From contig CBIHON010000001.1 of assembly GCA_966211965.1 (NCBI GenBank), positions 256,022 to 320,021 on the forward strand: 64,000 nucleotides of DNA, written 5' to 3'. The stretch comes from CBIHON01 sp966211965 (GTDB lineage Bacteria > Pseudomonadota > Gammaproteobacteria > Burkholderiales > Burkholderiaceae_D). How positions within the stretch are numbered: the stretch's first letter is position 1; each line of letters starts with the position of its first letter. The translations under genes and the position numbers were made by a program. This document shows positions 26,684 through 35,798 of the stretch, one piece after another. The notes below the pieces were generated by a model. It saw only the letters and a program-made list of their open reading frames with translations, had not been told where the DNA came from and did no database searches.

Positions 26684-28510
26684 TTGCTGAAATCAATATG
26701 GTCGAATTGCTTATCAAAACTGCCCAGGGGCTTGGCGGCAACCATGTCCGGCGCAGTTCTAATCCTCTATGCCGGACTATCTGCCGCCACACAGGCCCAG
26801 GCCGCTGACGAACACATACCCTCGCTGTTCTCCTCCTTGCCCACGAAGGCAGCCGCGGATACCGACACCGGCGTGGTGCGCGACCGTCAAGTTACGCGCT
26901 GGCGCCCGGTCGATATCGACCTCTCCCTATTGACCGCGGAGGCAGATGTGCCGGGCGGTACGAAATCAGGCGGCCAAACAATCGCCCTGAATCTTTTTGA
27001 TAACGTCAACTTTGTCGCGGTGGCGGACCGGGTCGAGCGCGGCCCGCGCGGCGTTACCTGGACCGGCCATCTGCGCGGCGTCGACATGAGCAATGTGGTG
27101 CTGGTCATCAATGACAAGGTGGTGTCCGGCAATATCAGCATGCCGATGGCACGCTACCATATCCGCTTCGCCGGCAATGGCACGCATGAAGTGCAGCGCA
27201 TCGACCAATCGAAGTTCCCGCGTGACGAGCCTTATGTGCCAATTCCCGACCTCGGCGCAAACGGCAAGGCTGCCGCCGGCGATGCGCCAAACCCTGGCAC
27301 GCAGGCCGACGACGGTTCCACGATCGATGTCATGGTGGTCTACACCGCCACCGCGAGGGCTGCCGCAGGCGGCACCAATGCAATGAAATCCCTGATCGAC
27401 CTGGCTGTGGCGGAAACCAACCAATCCTATCAAAACAGCGGCGTGACCCAGCGCCTGCGGCTGGTGCATGCGGCCGAGGTCGCGTACGCGGAAACCGGCA
27501 GCCTGGAAGATGCCTTGAATTGCATAACAAAAACCACGGACGGCTGCATCGACAATGTCCATACGCTGCGCAATACCTACGGCGCCGACGTGGTCAGTTT
27601 CTGGCTGGAGGACGGCGGCGGCAGCTGCGGACTCGGTTATCACATGGATACCGTTTCCGCTTCTTTTGCGCCCTATGCCTTCAGCGCGGTGGCACGCTCA
27701 TGCGCGACCGGTTACTACAGCTTCGGCCATGAACTGGGGCACAACATGGGCTTGATGCACGATGTCTACATGGACAATTCGGTCAAGCCCTATGCCTATG
27801 CCCACGGCTACGTCAGTACCTCGGGCGGATGGCGCACCATCATGGCATATAACAATGCCTGCAGCGCCATCGGCAAAGACTGCGATCGCCTGCAATACTG
27901 GGCCAATCCCTCGGTCAGCTACAAAGGCACCGCGATGGGCAACAGCACCACTGCCGACGACCACAAGGCACTGAACAATACCGCTTCCGTGGTCGCCAAT
28001 TTCCGTACCAGCGTCGTCTCGGGCGGCGGCTCTGCCACCGTGGTGGAGTTCTACAACACCAATCTCGACAATTACTTCATCACCGCTGACGCAGGCGAAG
28101 CGAGCGCGATCGACAACGGCAGCGCCGGGCCCGGCTGGAGCCGCACCGGCGGCAGCTTTAAATCGGGTGGCAGCACGTCGGTTTGCCGTTTCTACGGCAG
28201 CCTGTCACCCGGTCCCAACTCGCATTTCTACACGGTGAATGCGAGCGAGTGCGCGAACCTGAAATCCCTGCAGGCCACCACGCCCGATACACAGAAACGC
28301 TGGAATTTCGAAAGCCTGGATTTCATCTCGACCCCGCCGGTCAACAACGCATGCGCCAGCGGCACCGTGCCGGTCTACCGCGCGTATAACAACGGCTTCA
28401 CGCGCGGCGTCGACAGCAACCATCGCATCACCACCAGCCTGAGCGCAATACAGGAAGTGGTCAACCGCGGCTGGAGCAACGAAGGCATCGTAATGTGCGC
28501 ACCGTCTTGA
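26684..28510 (+). CDS. Secreted zinc metallopeptidase with C-terminal DUF5648-like domain
   Basis: An exported protein of 608 residues. It has a signal peptide (cleavage near AQA-AD), a prodomain-like region, a metallopeptidase domain with the extended zinc motif HELGHNMGLMHD (His349, His353, His359) as in reprolysin-like enzymes, and a C-terminal segment of about 150 residues (FYNTNLDNYFITADAGEA ... FYGSLSPGPNSHFYT) of the DUF5648 type. TTG at 26684 with AAGGTGG upstream is the likely start; an ATG at 26744 is an alternative. It probably degrades extracellular proteins; the tail may bind a surface or substrate. Confidence 0.88.
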   Translation: MLKSIWSNCLSKLPRGLAATMSGAVLILYAGLSAATQAQAADEHIPSLFSSLPTKAAADTDTGVVRDRQVTRWRPVDIDLSLLTAEADVPGGTKSGGQTIALNLFDNVNFVAVADRVERGPRGVTWTGHLRGVDMSNVVLVINDKVVSGNISMPMARYHIRFAGNGTHEVQRIDQSKFPRDEPYVPIPDLGANGKAAAGDAPNPGTQADDGSTIDVMVVYTATARAAAGGTNAMKSLIDLAVAETNQSYQNSGVTQRLRLVHAAEVAYAETGSLEDALNCITKTTDGCIDNVHTLRNTYGADVVSFWLEDGGGSCGLGYHMDTVSASFAPYAFSAVARSCATGYYSFGHELGHNMGLMHDVYMDNSVKPYAYAHGYVSTSGGWRTIMAYNNACSAIGKDCDRLQYWANPSVSYKGTAMGNSTTADDHKALNNTASVVANFRTSVVSGGGSATVVEFYNTNLDNYFITADAGEASAIDNGSAGPGWSRTGGSFKSGGSTSVCRFYGSLSPGPNSHFYTVNASECANLKSLQATTPDTQKRWNFESLDFISTPPVNNACASGTVPVYRAYNNGFTRGVDSNHRITTSLSAIQEVVNRGWSNEGIVMCAPS

Positions 28511-28548
28511 TGGCGCATTGAAGTCGGCTATCTCAAAGGACTCGCAAG

Positions 28549-28576
28549 GGATAAAAGGGCTGGTGCAAGCCAGCCC
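28549..28576 (-). terminator. Terminator downstream of the Hpt gene
   Basis: GGGCTGG (28557-28563) and CCAGCCC (28570-28576) form a stem with a 6-base loop. On the reverse strand it is followed by TTTTATCC. It lies beyond palindrome A, so reverse-strand transcription from the Hpt gene would pass through the palindrome first. Confidence 0.7.
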
Positions 28577-28579
28577 TAG

Positions 28580-28678
28580 AGCCTCTACATCAATGCCGCC
28601 GGCGTTGTTGCTTCTCCTTGCCGTACGTTCGTACTGTGTGCATCGGCACGCCTGGCCAGCGGCATTGATGTAGAGGCT
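28580..28678. repeat. Palindromic repeat, copy A
   Basis: A perfect 20-bp inverted repeat: AGCCTCTACATCAATGCCGC at 28580-28599 and its complement at 28659-28678, enclosing 59 bases. Including flanks, the ends read TAGAGCCT and AGGCTTTTA. The interior contains GTACG blocks (reverse-strand reading GTACGAACGTACGGCAAGGA) that resemble the core of copies B and C. It lies between a metallopeptidase and the Hpt gene. Confidence 0.8.
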
Positions 28679-28679
28679 T

Positions 28680-29090
28680 TTAGGCCTGCGGCGCCGGCAA
28701 GACACGCGCCAAGCCGGCCATCAGCAGCCGCATATCGGCCTCGATCCGGTCCAGCATGGCAAACAGCGCCAGCGCGTTGGTGCCGCCCTGTATCGCACTT
28801 TCCAATTCTCCAGCCAGTTCGCTGACGTGGGCGGCGCCGACCAATCCGGCCACGCCCTTGAGGGTGTGGGCCAGGTGCCCGGCCAGCGCCGTCTCGCCAT
28901 CTTCCAGCGCCTTGGTAATGCGATCGGCGGCGTCGTGCTGATCGTCCCTGAAACGCGCCAGCAACTGCAGGTAGAATTCGCGGTTTCCCATGGTGCGCAC
29001 CAACGCCGCCCGGACATCGAAACCTTCAATCGTCAAATCGTCCTCGGACGCCGCCGTCATAAGCACTCCCGTTCCCATTCCATTCGCCAT
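28680..29090 (-). CDS. Stand-alone Hpt phosphotransfer protein
   Basis: A 136-residue Hpt-domain protein with the phospho-acceptor His75 in LAHTLKGVAGLVGA. Hpt proteins pass phosphate between a hybrid kinase and a response regulator. There is no adjacent kinase or regulator, so it is an orphan module. It could be a relic of a larger hybrid kinase, since the domain usually sits at the C-terminus of such kinases, but it has its own plausible start. The stop codon abuts palindrome A. Confidence 0.85.
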   Translation of the reverse strand: MANGMGTGVLMTAASEDDLTIEGFDVRAALVRTMGNREFYLQLLARFRDDQHDAADRITKALEDGETALAGHLAHTLKGVAGLVGAAHVSELAGELESAIQGGTNALALFAMLDRIEADMRLLMAGLARVLPAPQA

Positions 29091-29109
29091 CGCTGTTTGC
29101 CTTTCCCTT

Positions 29110-29155
29110 AGCGCCTCTAAACAAATGAGACAGGCCCCACTAATTCAGAGGCTCT
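29110..29155. repeat. Short imperfect inverted repeat with TAGAGCCTCT-like ends
   Basis: AGCGCCTCT (29110-29118) and AGAGGCTCT (29147-29155) pair with one mismatch. The ends (TTAGCGCCTCT ... AGAGGCTCTTAG) resemble those of palindrome A on the other side of the Hpt gene. Confidence 0.45.
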
Positions 29156-29361
29156 TAGAACGGCAGCTGAGCGTATCATACCGTGAGCTTGGACCACCAC
29201 TGGCAAAGCCGATCGGCAGCGCCGTCAGCCCGCAACCCCGTCCTGGCCCGGCGAAACCGGCAGTCCACCTGCAACAGGGCTTTGCGCTACACTCGATTTC
29301 CACTCAAACAAATAGCGCATGCCCGTCGATGTCTTCGCCGAGCCGGCCACTAGTTGAACCT

Positions 29362-30567
29362 ATGTCCTTGAATAATCCGCCTACCGCGCGTCCGATCGTG
29401 CAAAACCTCGGCGCCTCACGCATCCGCGAAGTCGCCAATGCCGGCATAGGCCGCAGCGACGTGCTGCCGTTCTGGTTCGGCGAGCCGGACGAACCCACAC
29501 CCGGCTTCATCCGCGACGCGGCCAAGGCGGCGCTGGACGCGGGCGACACCTATTACGCGCACAACTACGGACTGATGCCATTGCGCGAAACCATCGCGCG
29601 CTATCAGTCGACGCTGCATCAGGCCATCGCTCCAGAGCGCGTGGCCGTGACATCGGCCGGCGTGTCTGCCCTGATGCTGGTCTCACAACTGATCATCAAC
29701 CCGGGCGACCGCGTGGTGGCGGTCACGCCGCTCTGGCCGAACCTGTTCGAAATTCCAAAAATCCTCAGTGCGGAAGTGGTGCAGATACCGCTGCATTTCG
29801 GCCGTGACGGAGCCACGCCTCTGTGGGAGCTCGATACCCAGCAACTGCTCGATGCGCTCACACCCGGAACGCGGGCGCTGTTCCTCAACTCGCCCAACAA
29901 TCCGACCGGCTGGGTCATCGCGCGCGAGCAACAACAAGCGATCCTGGCGCATTGCCGCAAGCATGGCATCTGGATCCTGGCCGACGACGTGTATGAGCGC
30001 CTGGTATATGACGCCGAACCGGCAAGTGCCGCTTGCGCCCCCTCCTTTCTCGACTTGGCCGCGCCGGAAGACCGCGTTATCTCAGCCAACAGCTTTTCCA
30101 AATCCTGGCTGATGACCGGCTGGCGGCTCGGCTGGATCGTCGCGCCGCAGGCGATGATGACCGACCTCGGCAAGCTGATCGAATACAACACGTCCTGCGC
30201 CCCGGGCTTCGTGCAGCGGGCCGGTATCGTGGCGATCGAACGCGGCGATGAAATCATCACGCCCACCATAGCGCGCTACCGGGCCGCACGCGATTTTCTG
30301 TGCGAGCGCTTGAACACCTTGCCTGGCATTACTTCGCCCAAACCGAAAGGCGCAATGTACTTGTTCTTCCAGATCGATGGCGAAAAAGACACCTTGGCGC
30401 TATGCAAACGGCTGGTGCTGGAAGCGGGTCTCGGACTGGCGCCGGGCAATGCGTTCGGACCGCAGGGCGAAGGCTATGTGCGCTGGTGTTTTGCCAGTTC
30501 GATGGAGCGGCTGGAGGACGGCGTGCGGCGCCTGGAACGCTTTCTGGAAAAGGGAAAGACGTCATGA
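29362..30567 (+). CDS. PLP-dependent aminotransferase (class I/II)
   Basis: A 401-residue fold-type I aminotransferase of the aspartate aminotransferase group. The PLP lysine is Lys247 in ANSFSKSWLMTGWRLG; the Asn of NSPNNPTG and the Asp of LADDVYERL are also seen. ATG at 29362 (MSLNNPPTARP) is preferred because the family begins about here; an ATG at 29329 is an alternative. It overlaps the next gene, an aspartate/glutamate racemase, by ATGA, so they form a coupled pair. The amino acid substrate is not clear. Confidence 0.92.
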   Translation: MSLNNPPTARPIVQNLGASRIREVANAGIGRSDVLPFWFGEPDEPTPGFIRDAAKAALDAGDTYYAHNYGLMPLRETIARYQSTLHQAIAPERVAVTSAGVSALMLVSQLIINPGDRVVAVTPLWPNLFEIPKILSAEVVQIPLHFGRDGATPLWELDTQQLLDALTPGTRALFLNSPNNPTGWVIAREQQQAILAHCRKHGIWILADDVYERLVYDAEPASAACAPSFLDLAAPEDRVISANSFSKSWLMTGWRLGWIVAPQAMMTDLGKLIEYNTSCAPGFVQRAGIVAIERGDEIITPTIARYRAARDFLCERLNTLPGITSPKPKGAMYLFFQIDGEKDTLALCKRLVLEAGLGLAPGNAFGPQGEGYVRWCFASSMERLEDGVRRLERFLEKGKTS

Positions 30568-31256
30568 AAACCATCGGGCTCATCGGCGGCATGAGCTGCG
30601 AATCTTCCGCGGAGTATTACCGCCTGATCAACCAGATCACGAAGCGCAAGCTCGGTGCGCACAACAATGCACGCAGCCTGATGCTGACGGTCAATTTCCA
30701 GGATATCGAACCGCTGCAGCGCCAGGGCGACTGGGAACAATTGGGGAAAATGATGGAACAAGCGGCGCGCCAGCTCGAGGCGGGCGGCGCCGATTTCGTC
30801 GTGCTGTGTACGAACACCATGCACAAGGTCGCTTCGCATATCGAAGCAGCGATCTCGGTTCCTTTCCTGCACATCGTCGATCCGACCGCGGAGGCGATCA
30901 AGGCGCAAGGCTTTACCAAAGTCGGCTTGCTGGCCACGCGCTTCACGATGGAACACGCGTTCTATCACGAGCGTCTGCGCGACAAGCATGGATTGACGGC
31001 GCTGGTCCCCGAGGAACCCGACCGCACCTTGGTGCATGATGTGATTTACCAGGAGCTATGCCATGGCAAGATAGAGGATGGATCGCGCCGCCACTATCTG
31101 CGCATCATCGAAGATTTGAAAGCGCGCGGCGCGCAAGCCGTGATTCTCGGGTGCACCGAAATCACCCTGCTGATCAAGCCGGAGGATGCGGCGCTGCCGG
31201 TGTTCGACGCGACGCTGATTCATGCGGAAACGGCAGCGGCATTCGCGCTTGATTGA
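30564..31256 (+). CDS. Aspartate/glutamate racemase family protein
   Basis: A 230-residue racemase of the Asp/Glu/hydantoin superfamily. The two catalytic cysteines are Cys82 in CTNTMHK and Cys197 in ILGCTEI, both present, so it should be active. It begins MKTIGLIGGMSCESSAEYYR. It is translationally coupled to the upstream aminotransferase. Together they may interconvert or use D-amino acids, possibly D-aspartate or D-glutamate; this is inferred from family and context. Confidence 0.92.
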   Translation: MKTIGLIGGMSCESSAEYYRLINQITKRKLGAHNNARSLMLTVNFQDIEPLQRQGDWEQLGKMMEQAARQLEAGGADFVVLCTNTMHKVASHIEAAISVPFLHIVDPTAEAIKAQGFTKVGLLATRFTMEHAFYHERLRDKHGLTALVPEEPDRTLVHDVIYQELCHGKIEDGSRRHYLRIIEDLKARGAQAVILGCTEITLLIKPEDAALPVFDATLIHAETAAAFALD

Positions 31257-31309
31257 GCGTGCCCGGCCAGGCTATCCTCAACGAGGCTCGCCCAATAAAG
31301 GAGCGACCG

Positions 31310-31447
31310 TTATTTCTCGTACGCGTTGCGGTTTTTCACCGCCCTATCCTTTGCCGCTTGCTCCGCCCTTAGCTCGTCAGCGGTTTTTTCGCCGCAACCT
31401 GCAACCAGAAAGGATGCCAGCAACAGGAAAACAAGAGTGATTTTCAT
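31310..31447 (-). CDS. Small lipoprotein
   Basis: A 45-residue lipoprotein precursor: MKITLVFLLLASFLVAGCGE, then a lysine- and alanine-rich tail. The lipobox is LVAGC with Cys18 as lipid attachment site. It is too short for most gene finders. Several AT-rich stretches lie upstream (31448-31490), including a TATAAT on its strand, but the ribosome site is weak. Its role is unknown; small lipoproteins of this kind often act at the envelope. Confidence 0.65.
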   Translation of the reverse strand: MKITLVFLLLASFLVAGCGEKTADELRAEQAAKDRAVKNRNAYEK

Positions 31448-31645
31448 AACGCAAATATACCTTATGTCAATTATCTGATTATACTGGGGCCGGCCGAAAA
31501 TCCGTCACGTGTTCTCCCCGAAAATGCTACTCTTCAAGGAGCCTGGGCAATCCTGACTTGAAGACGCCGACCATGCCGCAACGTTGCGCGCCGCCTGCAG
31601 AAGGCAGGCGCATGTTCCAGCCCTATTTCGCACAATCTTAAGCTC

Positions 31646-31864
31646 ATGGAAGTCACCTTACCCGAACTCGAAGACGCCATCAATTATTGGCGCGCGCTGC
31701 GGCCTTCGCGAGGAGAAGAGCGCGCCTTGTCGCCCGAGGTGAACACGCTCGCCACCGTGTATGCGCTGATGATTTTCAATCGGCGCAAATCGCTGCCGAT
31801 CGAAACGCTCGATCAGGCGCCCCGCCAATTGCTGGAAGCCTGGCGCACGCAACACGTCAAATAA
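31646..31864 (+). CDS. DUF3717 small protein
   Basis: A 72-residue cytoplasmic protein beginning MEVTLPELEDAINYWRALRP, which fits the DUF3717 family common in Burkholderiales. The function is unknown. It stands alone between the small lipoprotein and a convergent GST gene. Confidence 0.75.
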   Translation: MEVTLPELEDAINYWRALRPSRGEERALSPEVNTLATVYALMIFNRRKSLPIETLDQAPRQLLEAWRTQHVK

Positions 31865-31915
31865 TGCGGCGCTGCCTGCGTCCGGTCTTTGCTTTCTGAT
31901 TGGGCAGGTATTGCG

Positions 31916-32527
31916 TCAGGCCAGGAACTGCTCCATCGTCACGTGCTTCGGATGTTCCGCCACCCGCTTCAGCCATGCGGAAATTGCCGGATAGGCAGCA
32001 AGATCGAAGCCGCCTTCATGCGCCACATGCGTGTAGGCATAGAGCGAAATATCGGCAATCGTATAGTGATCGCCGGCCAGGAAGCGCGTCGCTTGCAATT
32101 GCGTCTCCATCACCCGCAACGCCTTGTGTCCGCCCTCTTGCTTGGAGAGATAATCCTGGCGCCGCGACTCGGGCAGGCCCAGGTATTTCGCGATGAAGCG
32201 CGCCACCGCGATGTAGGGTTCGTGGCTGTATTGCTCGAAGAATTGCCACTGCAGAACGCGTGCCCGGTCGAGCCGGCCGCTCGGCAGGAAATCGCTGCCC
32301 TCGGCCAGGTAATTCAGGATCGCGTTCGATTCACAGAGATGGACTGCGGGCGCGATCTCCAGTACGGGGATTTTTGCATTCGGGTTCATTGCCAGAAAGG
32401 GCGCTGCCTTGGCCTCGCCCTGCAGGACGTTGACCGGCACCCACTCATGGTCGATGTCCAGCAGGGACATCAATAATTTGATCTTGTAGCAGTTACCGGA
32501 TTTGATGTCGCCATAGACTTTCAGCAT
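31916..32527 (-). CDS. Glutathione S-transferase family protein
   Basis: A 203-residue GST. The N-terminal thioredoxin-like domain begins MLKVYGDIKSGNCYKIKLL, with the cis-proline in AKIPVLEI and the glutathione-binding ESNAIL; a C-terminal helical domain follows with the N-capping block LAGDHYTIADISLYAYTH. An in-frame ATG six codons upstream (32545) is possible, but the family begins at the chosen start. The substrate is unknown. It is followed on the same strand by the radical SAM and acyl-CoA ligase genes read in from the right. Confidence 0.9.
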   Translation of the reverse strand: MLKVYGDIKSGNCYKIKLLMSLLDIDHEWVPVNVLQGEAKAAPFLAMNPNAKIPVLEIAPAVHLCESNAILNYLAEGSDFLPSGRLDRARVLQWQFFEQYSHEPYIAVARFIAKYLGLPESRRQDYLSKQEGGHKALRVMETQLQATRFLAGDHYTIADISLYAYTHVAHEGGFDLAAYPAISAWLKRVAEHPKHVTMEQFLA

Positions 32528-32566
32528 GTGCTTATCTTTCTGCATGAGGAGATTATTGAATCGGAT

Positions 32567-34084
32567 TCAAGCCGCCAGGTGCCGCGCCTGCCGCTGCGGC
32601 AGCGATGTCTCTCCTTTCGCCACGGCAGACGCCTTGCCCCTGCCATGCGGCTGATTCGCCTGCCCGGCATAATCGCTGCGCAATACCGCGCCGACCGCCT
32701 CTGCATCATGGCCGCGGCTGCACAGCCACTCGCCCACCAGCGCCGCCAGACGCTCCAGCGCAATCCGGTGTGTCGCGTCGGTACGGGCATAGATCCAGTC
32801 CGACAAGGCCATGAATTGCGCAAACGGAGACTCGCTCAGGATCAGCGGCAAGGTATGCGCGAAGCGCCCTGAATTGGCGATTAGATCCCAGTAGCGCGCA
32901 AACCGCACCAGCCGCTGCATCGTCGAAAAATCGATGCGGTCGGTGGCGAGGATGGTGTATGGCGGATGCGGATCGAACACCAGGCCATAGGGCTCGGTAT
33001 GGCGGATGATCGGCGTGCCCCGCAGGCGCTTCAGGATGCCGAACTGGATCTCATGCGGCTTGAGCCGGTACAGGTGATCGAAGCCGCGCGCGAAACTTTC
33101 CACGTCTTCGCCCGGCAGGCCGGCAATCAGGTCGACATGCAGGTGGGCGTGCGAATGCTCGCACAGCCAGCGAATATTTTCGGCGGCTTTTTCATTATTC
33201 TGCTTGCGGCTGACCAGGGTCTGCACTTCGGGATTGAAACTCTGGATGCCGATCTCGAATTGCAGCGTACCCGGCGGGAACTTCATGATCCCTTCCTTCA
33301 AGGCATCGGGCAGATGGTCGGGCACCACTTCGAAATGCGCATACACCGGATCGCCCGGGTCGGCCGCCAGTTTGTCGAGGAAGAATTGCATGATCTTCAG
33401 GCTCGACTTGATGTTGAGGTTGAAGGTGCGGTCGACGAACTTGAACAGGCGCGCGCCGCGTGCATGCAGTTTTTCCAATTCGCCCAGGAACACATCGAGG
33501 TCGAAAGGCCAAGCCGTCTTGTCCAACGCCGACAGGCAGAATTCGCATTTGAACGGACAGCCGCGCGAGGCTTCCACATACAGCGTGCGATGCGCGATGT
33601 CTTCGTCGGTATAGAGCGCATACGGCAGCGCGATGTCAGCCAGCGGCGGCTGCACGCCGGCATGGATCTTCATCAGCGGCTGCGGGCCGTTCAAGATCTG
33701 GCGGCAGAGCTGCGGAAAGGTGATGTCGCCCCAGCCGGTCACCAGGTAATCGGCCAGTTGCACGATCGCCTGCTCGCCCGGTTCGTAAGACACCTCCGGA
33801 CCGCCCAGCACGATCACGACATGCGGCGCGACGCGCTTCAACATTGCGACCACCTTGGTGGTTTCCTCGACGTTCCAGATGTAGACGCCGAAACCGATGA
33901 TGAACCGGCCGTTTGCCGGCTGGTGGGACAGCAGTTTTTCGACGATCTCGGTAGTCTTGGTGCCGATCACGAATTCCTGCAGCCGGGTCTCAGGCTGCAA
34001 CTCCCCCATGTTCGCCAGCAGGTAGCGCAAGCCGAGCGAAGCATGCGCATAGCGGGCGTTGAGCGTGGAGAGCAGGATCGACAT
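32567..34084 (-). CDS. B12-binding-domain radical SAM protein
   Basis: A 505-residue radical SAM enzyme with an N-terminal cobalamin-binding-like domain (MSILLSTLNARYAHASLGLRY, then VVIVLGGPEVSYEP). Its Fe4S4-cluster motif is CPFKCEFC (Cys176, Cys180, Cys183). The C-terminal part resembles the DUF4080 extension found in this subgroup. I took the ATG at 34082-34084 because the family starts MSILLSTLNARY. The reaction is unknown; such enzymes often do methylations or rearrangements. It is flanked by an acyl-CoA ligase and a GST on the same strand. Confidence 0.88.
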   Translation of the reverse strand: MSILLSTLNARYAHASLGLRYLLANMGELQPETRLQEFVIGTKTTEIVEKLLSHQPANGRFIIGFGVYIWNVEETTKVVAMLKRVAPHVVIVLGGPEVSYEPGEQAIVQLADYLVTGWGDITFPQLCRQILNGPQPLMKIHAGVQPPLADIALPYALYTDEDIAHRTLYVEASRGCPFKCEFCLSALDKTAWPFDLDVFLGELEKLHARGARLFKFVDRTFNLNIKSSLKIMQFFLDKLAADPGDPVYAHFEVVPDHLPDALKEGIMKFPPGTLQFEIGIQSFNPEVQTLVSRKQNNEKAAENIRWLCEHSHAHLHVDLIAGLPGEDVESFARGFDHLYRLKPHEIQFGILKRLRGTPIIRHTEPYGLVFDPHPPYTILATDRIDFSTMQRLVRFARYWDLIANSGRFAHTLPLILSESPFAQFMALSDWIYARTDATHRIALERLAALVGEWLCSRGHDAEAVGAVLRSDYAGQANQPHGRGKASAVAKGETSLPQRQARHLAA

Positions 34085-34139
34085 GGCGGACGGCGGACGG
34101 GGAAAGCCCACATTTTACGCTGCCCGGAAAAATCGGCGG

Positions 34140-35798
34140 CTACTTTGCGAGTTCCTTGTCCTGCAGGCTGCGCCACATCACCTTGCCGGTAGCCGACTTC
34201 GGCAAGGCATCGACGAACTCGACCATGCGCGGCACCTTATAGGCCGCCATTTTTTCCTGCGCCCAATGGAGGATATCTTCCGCGGTCGCTTCGTTACCCG
34301 CTTTTTTGACGATCAAAGCCTTCACCGTTTCGCCGCGGTAGGCATCGCGCGCGGCGATGATGCAGCACTCCTGGATCGCGGCGTGCTGGTACATCAAGGC
34401 TTCCACTTCCGCCGGCCAGACCTTGAAGCCGCTGGCATTGATCATGCGCTTCAGGCGATCGGTGAAGAAAAAGAATCCTTCCTCATCCATATAGCCCAGA
34501 TCGCCGGTCCGGAAGAAGCGTTTGCCATCCAGTTCGGCGAAGGCTTCCGCGGTTTTCGCGGGATCATTCCAGTAACCGCGGAACACTTGCGGACCGTCGA
34601 TCCAGATTTCCCCAATTTCGCCGGCCGGGAGTTCCTTCAGCGTCACCGGGTCGACAATGCGCGAATCGGTGCCGAATTGCGGGATGCCGAGACATTGCTG
34701 TTTCATGCGTTGCGGCGGATTGAGGTGCGTGGCCGCCATGGTTTCGGACAAGCCATAGCCTTCCAGGTACTCCTGGCCGGTGAGCTCGAGCAGCTTTTGC
34801 GCGATCGCGGCGGGCATCGCGGCGCCGCCGCCGGCAACCCGCCTGAGGCTGGAAATGTCGTATTCGGCAAGGCGTGGATTGGAAAGGAAATCGATCATCA
34901 TGGTCGGTATCGAAGTCCAGTTGGTGATCTTGTAGCGCGTGATGAGCTGTCCCGCCGCATCGCGATCCCAGCGCGGCAGCACCACCACCGTACCGCCGCA
35001 ATAGATGATCGAGTTCATCACCGACTGCATGCCGGTCACATGGAAGAACGGCAGCACGGCCAGCGTGATCTGGTCCGCCACCACGAAGCTTGACCAGGTG
35101 ATGCTGCCGACCGCATTGAGCATCATCGAACGGTGGGTATGGATGCAACCCTTGGGCTTGCCGGTGGTGCCGGAGGTATAGGGCATGCAGGCCAGATCTT
35201 CGGGTCCCGCCAAGTGCGGACGCGGCGCATGACGCGGCGCCAGCGCATCCTTCCAGGTGCACACCCCCGGCGCGTCAGGCACCCGGCACGGCGCGGCCGC
35301 GAGTTCCGGCACCTTCAAATCGGTCGGCACGGTCAGATAATCGGCATAGGTGGCAACCACCGCATGCTTGAGTGCAGCCGTCCCGATCAAAGGCGCCACC
35401 CGCAAAAGCAATTCCTGCGCGATGATGATGGTGCCCGCGCCGCTGTCTTGCACATAGTATTGCAACTCGTCGGTCATCAGCATCGGATTGACCGGAACCA
35501 CCATCGCATCGGCGCGCATGATTGCATAGAAAGCGATCATGAATTGCGGACTGTTCTGCATATTGAGCAACACGCGGTCACCGCGCTGCACCCCGCATAC
35601 CTGTTGCAAATGGCCGGCCAACGCTTCGACTTCGGCATTGAATTGCGCATAGGTCAGAATCGAATCGTAAAAAATGATCGCGGTCTTGCCGGGAAAACGG
35701 CGCGCGTTGATTTCGAGGTTGACGTAGAGGCTGGTGTCGGGTGTGGTAAGTGTGTGGGGCAGACCGGGCGGCCAATGGGGATAGTGGGTTACATTCAT
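34140..35798 (-). CDS. Fatty-acid--CoA ligase (AMP-forming)
   Basis: A 552-residue member of the ANL superfamily that activates a carboxylic acid, probably medium- or long-chain, as acyl-AMP and then acyl-CoA. Motifs: the P-loop YTSGTTGKPKG (residues 207-217), the block GYGLSETMAA, and FRTGDLGYMDEEGFFFFTDRLKRMINASGFKVWPAEVE, which includes the adenylate-binding Asp and hinge. The C-terminal SATGKVMWR holds the catalytic lysine. Length is normal. Confidence 0.93.
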   Translation of the reverse strand: MNVTHYPHWPPGLPHTLTTPDTSLYVNLEINARRFPGKTAIIFYDSILTYAQFNAEVEALAGHLQQVCGVQRGDRVLLNMQNSPQFMIAFYAIMRADAMVVPVNPMLMTDELQYYVQDSGAGTIIIAQELLLRVAPLIGTAALKHAVVATYADYLTVPTDLKVPELAAAPCRVPDAPGVCTWKDALAPRHAPRPHLAGPEDLACMPYTSGTTGKPKGCIHTHRSMMLNAVGSITWSSFVVADQITLAVLPFFHVTGMQSVMNSIIYCGGTVVVLPRWDRDAAGQLITRYKITNWTSIPTMMIDFLSNPRLAEYDISSLRRVAGGGAAMPAAIAQKLLELTGQEYLEGYGLSETMAATHLNPPQRMKQQCLGIPQFGTDSRIVDPVTLKELPAGEIGEIWIDGPQVFRGYWNDPAKTAEAFAELDGKRFFRTGDLGYMDEEGFFFFTDRLKRMINASGFKVWPAEVEALMYQHAAIQECCIIAARDAYRGETVKALIVKKAGNEATAEDILHWAQEKMAAYKVPRMVEFVDALPKSATGKVMWRSLQDKELAK

